Shown here: positions 8,511-19,178 of the stretch, one piece after another
Numbering within the stretch: the stretch's first letter is position 1
Layout of the letters: each line of letters opens with the position of its first letter
NCBI RefSeq assembly: GCF_000484695.1
Contig: NZ_AXVR01000018.1
Coordinates: 24,767-88,766, forward strand
Origin: Salinispora cortesiana
GTDB taxonomy: Bacteria > Actinomycetota > Actinomycetes > Mycobacteriales > Micromonosporaceae
Length of the DNA: 64,000 nt
Direction of reading: 5' to 3'
Position numbers and translations under genes: made by a program
Notes under the pieces: model-generated
Database searches by the model: none
Seen by the model: only the letters and a program-made list of their open reading frames with translations
Told to the model about the DNA's origin: nothing

Positions 8511-9497
8511 TCAATAGTAGGTGACCGACACCTCGTCGCTACGGGCGACGGCCTGGCAGGCGAGGATGTAGCCCTCGGCGAAGTCTTCCTCCTCCAGGAT
8601 CTCGTTGTGCGCGAGGTCGACCTGACCGTCCAACAGCCGGCAGGCGCAGGCGCCGCAGTGGCCCTGGCGGCAGGAGAACGGTGCGTTCAGCCCGGCTGCG
8701 ATCAGCACGTCCAGCAGGCGGGCGCCGGCCGGCCACGACAGTCGGTGGGTCTGGCCATCGAGTTCAACCTCCAGGGTGGCGTCGCGGTCGTCAGCCGAGC
8801 GCCGTTCGACCTCGAAGCGTTCGACCTGGATGCGGTCCGCCGGCACCCCGGCGCGCTGTAGCGTGTCGTGGGCTACCACGACGAAGGGCGCCGGACCGCA
8901 GACATACGTCTCCCGTTCGGTATAGGGGCTGATCAGGGTCGCCAGCGTGGCTGGGTCTGGGGTGCCGCGCTCGCTGTCCAGCCAGTGGGTCACGCTCAGC
9001 CGGTCGCGGTGTTGCTCGCTGAGCGCGGCCAACTCGGCGGCGAAGATGATCGAGTACTGGTCGCGGTTCGCGTACAGCAGGGCAAGCCGGCCACGACCGG
9101 CCGCGAGTACGGACTTGATGATGGACATCACCGGGGTGATGCCGCTGCCTCCGGCGAGCAGTAGTAGGTCGCTGTCGAGCGAGTCGGGGGTGAACGAGCC
9201 GGCCGGCGGCATGAGCTCCAGGCTGGCTCCGGCGTGGATGTCGTCGCAGATCCAGTTCGATGCCGGCCCGCCGGGTACGCGTTTGACGGTGATCTTCAGG
9301 TCGGCCTCGGTGTACGGAGAACTGGACAGCGAGTAGCAGCGGGCCATGATTCCCTGGCCGTGCGGCACCCGGACAGTGAGGTACTGGCCGGGGTGGTAGG
9401 TGAACTCGGTGGTCAGCTCCGGTGGCACGCTCAGGACCAGCGAGTGCGCATCGGGCGTCTCCTCGATCACGTCGGTGACGCGCAACCGGTGGTACAT
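8511..9497 (-). CDS. kshB: 3-ketosteroid 9alpha-hydroxylase reductase KshB
   Basis: A 328-residue reductase: FAD-binding barrel with ARCYSLSSSP, an NAD-binding half with LLAGGSGITPVMSI and ETYVCGPAPF, and a C-terminal plant-type [2Fe-2S] domain with CRQGHCGACACRL and a fourth Cys in YILACQ. This domain order is that of KshB, which carries electrons from NADH to the Rieske oxygenase KshA. ATG 9497 overlaps the stop of the small upstream gene by one base, so kshA, the small gene and kshB are translationally coupled. It converges on the KstD-like gene with a 47-base gap. Confidence 0.9.
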   Translation of the reverse strand: MYHRLRVTDVIEETPDAHSLVLSVPPELTTEFTYHPGQYLTVRVPHGQGIMARCYSLSSSPYTEADLKITVKRVPGGPASNWICDDIHAGASLELMPPAGSFTPDSLDSDLLLLAGGSGITPVMSIIKSVLAAGRGRLALLYANRDQYSIIFAAELAALSEQHRDRLSVTHWLDSERGTPDPATLATLISPYTERETYVCGPAPFVVVAHDTLQRAGVPADRIQVERFEVERRSADDRDATLEVELDGQTHRLSWPAGARLLDVLIAAGLNAPFSCRQGHCGACACRLLDGQVDLAHNEILEEEDFAEGYILACQAVARSDEVSVTYY

Positions 9498-9760
9498 CAC
9501 GTCACCCCCAGGCTGCCGGTACGCACCGCATGCTGAATGCTCCTGCGCAGGTCGGGGCAGGTGGGCGCCGGTGTCTGCAGCTGTTCGTCGCTGGTCAGCG
9601 CGGGGCATTGGCGGGTGGCCCGGCTGCTCCACTGCACGCTGGTCTGCTGTGGGCTGGACTTGCGTACCCGGACCTGGGCGGCACAGCGGGCACAGGACAG
9701 CTCCACATAGCCGCCGATCAGATACTCCTGCCGCTCGGTCAGCGGGTGGATGCGGTTCAT
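9497..9760 (-). CDS. small Cys-containing protein between kshA and kshB
   Basis: An 87-residue protein that I do not recognise. It starts MNRIHPLTERQEYLIGGYVE and contains a CARCAAQVRV motif, then further Cys residues (QCPAL, CPDL). Its ATG overlaps the kshA stop (ATGA) and its stop overlaps the kshB ATG (TGATG), strong evidence that it is a real gene of the operon. Four Cys residues suggest metal binding or a small redox adaptor for the oxygenase, but no known ferredoxin motif is present. Function is inference only. Confidence 0.65.
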   Translation of the reverse strand: MNRIHPLTERQEYLIGGYVELSCARCAAQVRVRKSSPQQTSVQWSSRATRQCPALTSDEQLQTPAPTCPDLRRSIQHAVRTGSLGVT

Positions 9761-10890
9761 GACGCGGAATCGGCTTGTCGATCGAGGTTGGTGGCCACCT
9801 CGGCGGTCCAGGTTTCGACAGCTCTGCTGGTGTCGACCTCGAACTCGTAGCGGGCCACCATGTCCTCGGTGACCTCTTCAACGTCCACGTAGAACTGCTC
9901 GTACCAGCGGCGGAGCTGGTAGACCGGGCCGTCTTCGGCGCAGAGGAGCGGATTGTCGATCCGGCTCTTGTGCTTCCAGATCTCCACGTCCTGCTGAAAG
10001 CCGATCCCGATGCCGGCCGCGAACTTCGCTGCCGCCTTGTCGGCCTGGGCGGCGGTGAGGCCGGGTAGGCGCTTGACGATGATGCCCCACTGCAGCATGA
10101 ACGAGTTGGCCGAGATGGGGTAGTGGCAGTTGATCAGTGCGGACTCCACCTCGATGCCGTTGTAGTCGGTGAAGAGATAGTCGATCATGTATGCGGGTCC
10201 GTAGTAGGCAGCTTCCGAACGGAGCGTCGCATCCCCGGACTGCCGTGCGGTGACCGGCACGTCCGGTCGGGGTCGGGTCTCCAGGAATTGTGCGGCTACC
10301 TGACCCTCGAACACGTTCTTGAAGAACGTCGGAAACGCGAAGTGGATGTAGAAGAAGTGTGCCATGTCCACGACGTTGTCGATGACCTCACGGCAGTTGG
10401 CACCGTCAATCCGAATGGAGTCCCAGGTCCAGGTGGTCCACTCGGGGGAGAAGGCGCCTTCGATGCGGGGGATCACGGCCTCCGGTGGTGGCGGGGCGCC
10501 CTGCGGGTCGTGCCAGATGAACAGTTGGCGGTTCTCCTCGCAGGTGGTCCAGGAGCGGGTACGGGCGCGGGGCGGGACCCGATGTGCGTACGGCACCGCG
10601 GTGCAGCGACCGTCCCCACGCCAACGCCAGTCGTGGAACGGGCAGGCGATCTCGTCGCCCTTGATGGTGCCCATCGTCAGATCGCCGCCCATGTGGCGGC
10701 AGTATCCGTCGAGCACGTGCAGGGTGCCCGTCGAGTCGGCGAAGACCACGAGCTTGGTGTCGAACGCCTCGACGGCGTGCGGTTTGCCGTCGCGGAACGA
10801 GTCGGCCAGTCCCAGGCAGTGCCAGCCGCGGGCAAACCTGGTGGGCAGAACCCCGCTGTCGATTGTGCGTACCGCCTCGACGTTGGTCAT
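9757..10890 (-). CDS. kshA: 3-ketosteroid 9alpha-hydroxylase oxygenase KshA
   Basis: The 377-residue protein has an N-terminal Rieske [2Fe-2S] motif (CRHMGGDL, then CPFHDWRW) and a mononuclear-iron helix NVVDMAHFFYIH in the C-terminal catalytic domain. This matches KshA, which hydroxylates C9 of 1,4-androstadienedione-type steroids; with KstD the product opens ring B spontaneously to the secosteroid 3-HSA. The start is ATG 10890 with GAGGAGCGAC immediately upstream; a longer frame upstream crosses the promoter and is rejected. Transcription comes from a divergent region with a perfect KstR palindrome shared with hsaA. Confidence 0.93.
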   Translation of the reverse strand: MTNVEAVRTIDSGVLPTRFARGWHCLGLADSFRDGKPHAVEAFDTKLVVFADSTGTLHVLDGYCRHMGGDLTMGTIKGDEIACPFHDWRWRGDGRCTAVPYAHRVPPRARTRSWTTCEENRQLFIWHDPQGAPPPPEAVIPRIEGAFSPEWTTWTWDSIRIDGANCREVIDNVVDMAHFFYIHFAFPTFFKNVFEGQVAAQFLETRPRPDVPVTARQSGDATLRSEAAYYGPAYMIDYLFTDYNGIEVESALINCHYPISANSFMLQWGIIVKRLPGLTAAQADKAAAKFAAGIGIGFQQDVEIWKHKSRIDNPLLCAEDGPVYQLRRWYEQFYVDVEEVTEDMVARYEFEVDTSRAVETWTAEVATNLDRQADSAS

Positions 10891-10952
10891 GTCGCTCCTC
10901 AGCTGTGATGGAACGTGTTGCGGATCCTGCTGCTCGCGTAGTAGCCGCGAAG

Positions 10953-10966
10953 TAGAACGTGTTCTA
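10953..10966. promoter_or_regulatory. perfect KstR-type operator between kshA and hsaA
   Basis: TAGAACGTGTTCTA is the best match in the window to TnnAACnnGTTnnA; both arms TAGAAC/GTTCTA are complementary. It sits in the 123-base divergent promoter, 63 bases from the kshA ATG and 48 bases before the hsaA ATG, placed to repress both operons. Confidence 0.8.
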
Positions 10967-11013
10967 TTATAGGGATCGTCACGTTCGACAGCCAAGCCAC
11001 CGGAGGGGATCTC

Positions 11014-12186
11014 ATGGAGGGCGCCGAACTGGTCGCACGGGGGGTGCGGGAGCTGTTACCCGTCCTGCGGGAGGGGGCCCAGGAGACAGAGGACCGCCGA
11101 ACGCTCTCCGCCGAGCACCTCAAGTCACTGGCCTCCACCGGCTTCTTCCGGCTGCTGCAGCCGGCCTGGTGCGGCGGGCTCGAGGCCAACCCGACGGCCT
11201 TCTTCAGCTGCGTCCGCGACATCGCCAGCGCCTGCGGTTCGACCGGCTGGGTCGCATCGGTGATCGGGGTGCACAACTGGCAGCTGGCCCTCTTCCCCGA
11301 ACGGGCACAGCGGGACGTCTGGGGCGCCGACCCCAGCACCCTGATGTCCTCCTCCTACGCCCCCACCGGCAAGATCCAAGAAGTCGATGGGGGGTATCGG
11401 GTGAGTGGGCGGTGGAGCTTCTCGTCCGGATGCGACCATGCCACCTGGGTCCTGCTCGGCGGCATCGTGCCCAGCCAGGACGACAGCCCCGCCGACTTCC
11501 GCACCTTCCTGCTACCCGCGGCCGACTACACGATCGAGGATGTCTGGCACACAATCGGTCTGCGGGGCACCGGTAGTAACGACATCGTCGTCTCCGACGT
11601 GTTCGTCCCGGCGTATCGATCGCTCAGCTTCGGCGACACGGCTCGGTGCGTCTGCCCCGGCCAGGAGTGCAACTCCGGGCCGCTCTACCGCATCCCATAC
11701 GGCTCGATCTTCCCGTACACGATCACCGCCCCGATCATCGGAATGGCGACCGGGATGTACGACGCGCACGTGACCCACATGCGCGAGCGGGTCCGCGCCG
11801 CCTACGCCGGCGTCCGGGCCGTCGAGGACCCCTACTCGCAGGTACGGGTCGCGCGGGCGGCCGCCGACGTGGACGCGGCCTGGCTCACCCTCACCGCCGA
11901 CATGAGCGAGCTGATGCAGCTGGCCACGGCGGGGGAGAAGCTGCCGATGCGGCTGCGCCTGCGGGCACGTCGGAACCAGGTTCGGGGCACCGAACTGGCG
12001 ATCCAGGCCGCGGACCGGCTCTTCGAGAACTCCGGTGGCCGGGCGATCTACACGAGCCACCCGATCCAGCGCCTCTGGCGCGACGCGCACGCCGGCCGGG
12101 TGCACGCCGTCAACGACCCCGAACGCGCCCTGTCCATGTACGGCAGCGGCGAGTTCGGGCTGTCCATCGCGGACGCGATGGTGTGA
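11014..12186 (+). CDS. hsaA: 3-HSA hydroxylase, oxygenase component HsaA
   Basis: A 390-residue flavin-dependent monooxygenase of the acyl-CoA dehydrogenase fold, with LASTGFFRLLQPAWCGG, RWSFSSGCDHATWVLLGG and the C-terminal NSGGRAIYTSHPIQRLWRD region typical of HsaA/HpaB-type group D monooxygenases. HsaA uses reduced flavin from HsaB to turn 3-HSA into the catechol 3,4-DHSA. ATG 11014 has GGAGGGG nearby. It heads the hsaA-hsaD-hsaC-hsaB operon, which matches the M. tuberculosis gene order, and is controlled by the operator at 10953-10966. Confidence 0.92.
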   Translation: MEGAELVARGVRELLPVLREGAQETEDRRTLSAEHLKSLASTGFFRLLQPAWCGGLEANPTAFFSCVRDIASACGSTGWVASVIGVHNWQLALFPERAQRDVWGADPSTLMSSSYAPTGKIQEVDGGYRVSGRWSFSSGCDHATWVLLGGIVPSQDDSPADFRTFLLPAADYTIEDVWHTIGLRGTGSNDIVVSDVFVPAYRSLSFGDTARCVCPGQECNSGPLYRIPYGSIFPYTITAPIIGMATGMYDAHVTHMRERVRAAYAGVRAVEDPYSQVRVARAAADVDAAWLTLTADMSELMQLATAGEKLPMRLRLRARRNQVRGTELAIQAADRLFENSGGRAIYTSHPIQRLWRDAHAGRVHAVNDPERALSMYGSGEFGLSIADAMV

Positions 12187-12193
12187 GGACGCC

Positions 12194-14491
<2,298 letters not shown>

Positions 14492-14495
<4 letters not shown>

Positions 14496-16018
14496 CGCGC
14501 CTCGGCGCTCTCCGCGCGGAGCAGATACTTGAGGACCTTGCCCGAGGCGTTGTGTGGCAGCTCGGACCGGACCTCCACCGACCGCGGCACCTTGTAGTTG
14601 GCGAGTCGGCTCCGGCAGAACTCGATCACCTCCGCCGCGGTGAGCGAGTGACCCGGGCGGCAGATCAGGTAGACCTTGCCGACCTCGCCGAGTCGCGGGT
14701 CGGGCACGCCGATCACCGCGGACTCGGCCACGCCCGGGAGCTGCGCCAGCGCGCGTTCGACCTCAGCCGGGTACACGTTGAAGCCGCCGCAGACGTACAT
14801 GTCCTTGAGCCGGTCGGTGATGGTCAGGTAGCCGCACTCGTCGAGGTGCCCGATGTCGCCGGTGTGCAGCCACCCCTCGGTGTCGATCGCCGCGGCGGTG
14901 GCGGCCGGGTCGTCGAGGTAGCCGAGCATCGTGTTCGGCCCCCGCAGCAGCACCTCGCCGCCCGGGTCAGCGATGCGGACCTCAAATCCGGCCGCGGCGC
15001 GCCCACAGGTCCGCGCCACGGTCTGCGCGTTGTCGCCCGGCCGGCACATTGTGGCGACCACCGCCTCGGTCAGCCCGTACGCGGTGAGTACGTCCGCGCC
15101 GAGCTCCGTGCGGATCTGATCGACGAGGGCCGGCGGCACGGTGGCCGCTCCGGTCACGGCCAGGCGCAGACTCGACAGGTCGAATCGCCGAGCGTCGGGA
15201 TGACCGAGCAGGCTGGTGTAGAGGGTGGGCGGCCCGGGTAGGACGGTGATCCGCTGGTCGGCGATCAGGGCCATCGTCTGGGGCACATCGAAGACCGCCT
15301 GCGGCACGATGGCGCTGCCGCTGACCACACAGGCGAGGATGCCGGCCTTCAGGCCGAAGCTGTGAAAGAACGGGTTGATCACGAGGTAGCGGTCGTCGGG
15401 GGCCAGCCGGGCGATGTCGGCCCAGGCGGCAGCCACGGCCATCGACTGCCGGTGCGCGCTCATCACGCCCTTGCTGCGCCCGGTGGTGCCCGAGGTGAAC
15501 AGGATGTCGCTCAGGTCGTCGGGGTTGACCGCGGCGGCGCGGGCGTCGGCCTCCAGCTCGGGAATCGACCCGCCCCGGGAGACGAACTCGTCCCAACCGG
15601 AGGGAACCTGCACGACCAGGCGGGGGAGCTGTTTGCCTTCCGCCGCGGCGGCGGCTCGCAGCGTGGCGAGTCGGTCGGTGCCGAGGAACGGGTCCACCAC
15701 GACGAGGCCGCTGGCACCGCTTCGATGGATCACGTCGAGCGCCTCGATCCCGGTGAACCGGGTGTTGACCGGCACCAGGGTGAGGCCCGCGTAGCTCGCG
15801 CCGAGCGCGGCCAGCGCCCACTGCGTCGAGTTGGGTGCCCAGAGTGCGAGCCGGTCGCCTGGGCGCAGCCCGGCGGCGATCAGTGCCTGTGCCACGCGCC
15901 GTACCTCGGCGAGGAGCTCCGCGTAGCTCAGCTGAGCGACGTCGGGCTCCACCAGGGCCGGCGCCGAGCTGAACTCACGCGCCGCCCGGTGCAGGGCCGC
16001 TGGGATCGACGGCATCAT
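14492..16018 (-). CDS. fadD3: HIP-CoA ligase, FadD3-like
   Basis: An ANL-superfamily acyl-CoA synthetase of about 508 residues with the P-loop FTSGTTGRSKGVMSAHRQ, the A5-like TAYGLTE, the A7-like GWLHTGDIGHLDECGYL, and a C-terminal Lys in NASGKVLKYL. M. tuberculosis FadD3 is almost the same length. FadD3 activates the bicyclic propionate HIP left after ring A/B removal and starts C/D-ring breakdown. The exact KstR2-type operator upstream supports FadD3 over a side-chain ligase, because KstR2 controls the HIP pathway. Two adjacent ATGs (16018, 16015) follow GGGAGG; the choice is uncertain. Confidence 0.85.
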
Positions 16019-16045
16019 CGGGACCTCCCGGCACGATATGGGCCA

Positions 16046-16059
16046 AGCAAGTGCTTGGT
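16046..16059. promoter_or_regulatory. KstR2-type operator upstream of fadD3
   Basis: AGCAAGTGCTTGGT matches the KstR2 operator pattern AnCAAGnnCTTGnT at every fixed position. It lies 27 bases upstream of the fadD3 start and sits within a slightly longer imperfect palindrome (CCAAGCA/TGCTTGG). KstR2 is released by HIP-CoA, the product of FadD3, so the site implies product induction of this gene. Confidence 0.8.
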
Positions 16060-16156
16060 CAGCGTACGTCGGGGTGGGTATCGGCGCCAGTGGATGACGA
16101 TACGGCGAAAGGTGTGTTGCCGAGGGGTTTCCTTGCTGGGGGAAGTGGCAGTAGAT

Positions 16157-16170
16157 TAGAACAAGTTCCA
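16157..16170. promoter_or_regulatory. KstR-type operator upstream of DUF3068 gene
   Basis: TAGAACAAGTTCCA matches TnnAACnnGTTnnA. It is 20 bases before the ATG at 16191 and about 98 bases from the KstR2-type site that serves the divergent fadD3, so the 170-base intergenic region carries one site for each repressor. Confidence 0.7.
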
Positions 16171-16190
16171 CCTAATGGAAGGGTGTGCTG

Positions 16191-17234
16191 ATGCGACAGA
16201 AAATCGGCGCGGTTCTCTTCGGTCTGGGGCTACTCTGCGTTGTTGTGGCCGTGGGGCTGGTATGGCTGATCGTGCCGGCACTAAAGCAGGTGCCCTACGA
16301 CGTGACGCCGCCGGATATCGTGGTGGTCGCACCGTCAGCCACCTTCGTCAGTGCCCGGACCCTGCCCGACGGTGAACCTGCGGTGACTGTCGAAACCGGC
16401 ACTCTGCGTTCGGAGACAGGTATCAAACCTGACAACGAGGCCGCTGCGGAGCTCACCGGAAGCCTCGCCGGCGAAACTCTGATTTGGAACGTGTATCAAG
16501 CTACCGACTGGGTGGATCGTGACCTGCCGGTCAACCGGGCCGAGAGTCGGATCGCCCTCGACCGGGTGTCCGGTGCCGCAGCCGAGTGGGACGGCCAGTG
16601 TTACCGCGACACGGAGGCCGTGGAGTTGGGCACCACCGGCTGCGAGGCGGGGAGCATCACGTACGCCGGGCAGCTCTACCTGTTCCCCTTCGATACGAAA
16701 AAGCAGACCTATCAGTACTTCGATGGCATCCTGCGGCAGTCGTTGCCGATGCTGTACCAGGGCGAGGAAGAGGTCGCCGGCCTGGAGACGTACCGGTTCG
16801 AGCAGACCGTCCCCCAACGGGAGCTCGACCTGGACGAGGAGACGCTGACCCAACTGCTCGGCTTCCTGGCGCCGGAGGCGACGACCGCGACGATGACCTA
16901 CCGGGCGTCTCGCACGCTCTGGGTGGAGCCGATGACCGGTGGCATTCTGGGCTACCGCGAGCAGCAGCACCAGGAGCTGGTGCCAGACGTCGGGCCCCCG
17001 GTGGTCATCCTCGACGCCACCTTCCAGTACGACGACGCCACCGCCGACGCGGTACTCGAACAGTCCAGAGATGGGCGGGCGCAGTTGCTGTTGCTCGGTC
17101 GCAACCTGCCGATCGGCCTGCTGGTGGCAGGGGTACTCGCTGCCGCCGCCGGCTTCACGCTGGTGTTCGTGCGCCGCGCCACGACAACCCGGCCGGCGGA
17201 TGCCGCCGGTGCGGAGCCCACCCAGAAATCTTGA
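16191..17234 (+). CDS. DUF3068 (PorA-family) membrane-anchored protein
   Basis: A 347-residue protein with an N-terminal hydrophobic segment (roughly residues 5-28), a large extracytoplasmic domain of about 270 residues, and a C-terminal membrane segment (LLVAGVLAAAAGFTLVFV) with a short basic/polar tail. This is the layout of DUF3068 proteins. The biochemical role of the family is unknown to me. GGAAGGG lies about eight bases before ATG 16191; an in-frame GTG at 16185 is an alternative. A KstR-type operator in its promoter suggests an envelope function linked to steroid use, such as substrate entry; this is inference. Confidence 0.72.
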   Translation: MRQKIGAVLFGLGLLCVVVAVGLVWLIVPALKQVPYDVTPPDIVVVAPSATFVSARTLPDGEPAVTVETGTLRSETGIKPDNEAAAELTGSLAGETLIWNVYQATDWVDRDLPVNRAESRIALDRVSGAAAEWDGQCYRDTEAVELGTTGCEAGSITYAGQLYLFPFDTKKQTYQYFDGILRQSLPMLYQGEEEVAGLETYRFEQTVPQRELDLDEETLTQLLGFLAPEATTATMTYRASRTLWVEPMTGGILGYREQQHQELVPDVGPPVVILDATFQYDDATADAVLEQSRDGRAQLLLLGRNLPIGLLVAGVLAAAAGFTLVFVRRATTTRPADAAGAEPTQKS

Positions 17235-17237
17235 TAA

Positions 17238-17525
17238 GCGCTGTTCCGGCCGCTTACTCCCCATGGCGACAACATCACGGCGGTACAGCAGCTCGACCAG
17301 CCGCACCGGTCAAGCCTGGGTGCTCGGGAGGCCGAGCAGGGACCGTTACCCACGGGCGATGCGCCGCGACTCGCCGCCGACGTGCCGCGGCTTCGCGCCG
17401 AGCTGGAGGCGGCCCGAGATATGTCGGTGCTGCCCGACTCCGCAGACCCGGCAGCCGTGGACGCCCTGCACGACCTGGTGGTGCGCACCCGCCTTGCGAC
17501 CTCGTGCGCTGCTGCGAAGCCTTAA
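17238..17525 (+). pseudogene. coding-like fragment ending at the left repeat
   Basis: A frame open from the TAA at 17235 to a TAA at 17523 reads like real protein late on (LRAELEAARDM, ADPAAVDALHDLVVRTRLA) but has no ATG or GTG near its beginning. A GDNITAV string near its start resembles the end of PP2C phosphatases. Its stop lies two bases before the tRNA-derived repeat. It may be the 3' remnant of a gene truncated by element insertion. I cannot name the parent gene. Confidence 0.3.
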
Positions 17526-17527
17526 GT

Positions 17528-17671
17528 CTCTTAATCCGCGGGTTCGGGGTTCGAGTCCCTGGCGGCGCACCAACGAGCAAGGCCCTGACCTGGTACTTCT
17601 GTGCCGGTCGGGGCCTTTTCGCGTACGGCGGTGGTGGTTGGTCGCTCGGTGGGTGCTCGGGAGCCGTTGGA
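17528..17671 (+). repeat. left att-type direct repeat (tRNA-Lys 3' part plus terminator)
   Basis: This 144-base copy is nearly identical to 60582-60723. It starts in the anticodon loop (CTCTTAA) of a tRNA-Lys(CTT)-like gene, runs through the T arm and the acceptor 3' strand GCGGCGC-A-CCA ending at 17572, and continues through a terminator hairpin. The 5' half of the tRNA (a GCGCCGC acceptor strand and D arm) is not upstream, so this copy is not a functional tRNA. Identity beginning at the anticodon loop is typical of tRNA attachment sites of tyrosine integrases. Confidence 0.8.
17579..17620 (+). terminator. tRNA-Lys-type intrinsic terminator (left copy)
   Basis: A 12-bp stem, AAGGCCCTGACC pairing with GGTCGGGGCCTT with one T-G pair, is followed by a short T run (TTTTC). 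It sits six bases after the CCA end and is duplicated at the right repeat. Confidence 0.7.
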
Positions 17672-17714
17672 TCAGACGGGCCGTGGGTGGACCTGTGCCG
17701 CCGTGGTGGACGTG

Positions 17715-18098
17715 TCAGGGGTCCGCGGGGCACGGCTCGGCGGTAGTGGCCACCGGGGCGTCGGCGTGGGGCCGGTCGCAGGTGACGTACCCGTCGTGGG
17801 GGTGAACCCAGCCGTGAGCCGGGTGCGACACGATGGTGCGGGCGCACCATCGGCAGATGGCGGTTTCGGTCGGGCAGATGATCATGACGGGCCCCGCTTG
17901 GAGGTATGCGGTGAGCAGCGCGCGGATGGCATGGCGGTAGGTAGGGCAGGGCCAGAGTTCGCCGCAGCGGCAGCGGGTGTCGGAGTCTTCGAGGCGATGT
18001 TGGGTGTAGAGGGTGTGGGCAATGCGCCAGCGCTGGCCATCGCGGCAGCCGGGTGGCGGTTGCACGGGTGGGCTGGTCGGGTCCCAGGGAAGTGTCAT
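17715..18098 (-). CDS. Cys-rich small protein, element-associated
   Basis: A 127-residue protein I cannot assign. It has a CRCGELWPCPTYRHAIRALL motif and a second Cys pair (CRWC), suggesting a small zinc ribbon. ATG 18098 overlaps the stop of the preceding gene (ATGA), which supports both genes. Proteins with a WPCP-type motif are frequent near integrated elements of Micromonosporaceae, from general familiarity rather than a search. A longer in-frame start at 18236 is rejected because it would overlap most of the upstream gene. Confidence 0.55.
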   Translation of the reverse strand: MTLPWDPTSPPVQPPPGCRDGQRWRIAHTLYTQHRLEDSDTRCRCGELWPCPTYRHAIRALLTAYLQAGPVMIICPTETAICRWCARTIVSHPAHGWVHPHDGYVTCDRPHADAPVATTAEPCPADP

Positions 18099-18325
18099 GG
18101 GCAGTGGAACCAACCGAGGCCGGGGCGCCGGGTGGCGGCGCCGGTGAGGCCGGGTGTGCGTCGGGGGAGGCGTCCGTAGCGGAGGAAGACGCGTTCGGCT
18201 TCGATGCGGTTGTAGCAGGGGCGGTTGGTACCGCATGTCCTGCAGCGCAGGAGGTGCTCCTCAATGGTCTGCTGGGCACAGGCCAGGTGGGCCAGCGCCT
18301 CGGTGCTGAGGTAGGTGGTGCTCAT
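18095..18325 (-). CDS. small CxxC protein, element-associated
   Basis: A 76-residue protein starting MSTTYLSTEALAHLACAQQT, with a CRTCGTNRPC cluster that probably binds zinc. The start at 18325 is preceded by GGGGAGAG. It is the first gene of a two-gene leftward unit just inside the left repeat. Function unknown. Confidence 0.55.
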   Translation of the reverse strand: MSTTYLSTEALAHLACAQQTIEEHLLRCRTCGTNRPCYNRIEAERVFLRYGRLPRRTPGLTGAATRRPGLGWFHCP

Positions 18326-18638
18326 GGCTCTCCCCGGGGTCAAATTGTGCGCGTCTGCACGCTCCGGTCGGTGTTCGTTGGAGCGGCACCGGGGCGGGTG
18401 GGGTTGTGCCCGACGGTCCTGGGAGCGTGATCGTGCGAACGCCGGCACCCGCCCTGGGCCTGCTTGTCGCGGAGCGGCACGGGCTTGCGTGCGTGACGTT
18501 CCGCGATTACCAGTCGACCAGGGGCGGTATGGAAGTGGAATGTGGTCGAGCCGTGAACAGCGGGAACACGTCTCTTGGCGCGTGAATTCGGTGAACTGCT
18601 GTAATCGAACCGGGGCAGTCCCGGTTGGGCGATGGTGG
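18326..18638. other. intergenic, no gene seen
   Basis: About 310 bases between the start of the small CxxC gene and the end of the acetyltransferase gene. It must hold the promoter of the leftward small genes. I see no strong hairpin, tRNA or convincing reading frame. Confidence 0.5.
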
Positions 18639-19178
18639 CTATCGAGTGGTGGTCCGCGTGGCCGGGGCGTCGGGTGGTTGCGGAGCTGGGGTGAGCGGTT
18701 TCACGAAGGCTCGGTTGATCGTGGGGTCCCGGCCGGGGACATACTGTGCCGTTGGCTGGTAGCCGCTGGCGGCGAACAAGGCGAGCGCGGCGGTGTTGCG
18801 GACGCCGGTTTCGAGGATGACCCGCCGGGCGCCCCAGCCGACTGCGTGGCTCTCCAGCCTGTGCAGCAGTGCCCGGCCGAGCCCGCGTCCCCGTGCCTCA
18901 GCTATCAGGTAGGTCTTCCTGACTTCGACGACGCCGATGCTTCGGTCGTACCAGCGGCAGCCGGCGCAGCCGACGGGACGGCCACCTTGGTACGCAATGA
19001 CGAAGGTTCCGTTCGGTGGCGAGTACGTGTGCGGATCGAGATCGACCGGATCGGCGAAGCCGTACCGGGCAACCTGTTCGTCGCGGAAGGCGCGCAGGAG
19101 CCGAGCGGCGTGGGGATGGTCTACCCGGGCTTCGCGCAGGGCCATCCCTGCGGCGTCGGCCGGTAGAGCGCTTGTCAC
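18639..19178 (-). CDS. GNAT-family N-acetyltransferase
   Basis: A protein of about 179 residues with the GNAT core: TFVIAYQGGRPVGCAGCRW, the acetyl-CoA loop RGRGLGRALLHRLE, then RRVILETGVRNTAALALFAASGY. The acyl acceptor is unknown. GTG 19178 overlaps the stop of the upstream regulator-like gene (GTGA), which fixes the start better than the in-frame ATG at 19145. The much longer frame upstream is antisense noise over the regulator gene. Confidence 0.8.
   Translation of the reverse strand: MTSALPADAAGMALREARVDHPHAARLLRAFRDEQVARYGFADPVDLDPHTYSPPNGTFVIAYQGGRPVGCAGCRWYDRSIGVVEVRKTYLIAEARGRGLGRALLHRLESHAVGWGARRVILETGVRNTAALALFAASGYQPTAQYVPGRDPTINRAFVKPLTPAPQPPDAPATRTTTR

Noticed and set aside
17490..17572. 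complete tRNA gene at the left repeat
   Set aside because: The T arm and acceptor 3' strand are present, but no matching 5' acceptor strand or D arm lies upstream, so it is only a 3' fragment. The same holds at 60582-60625.
16586..17746. 386-codon plus-strand frame running through the left repeat
   Set aside because: It overlaps the DUF3068 gene in another frame and reads through tRNA-derived DNA; the protein is Arg/Gly-rich noise.
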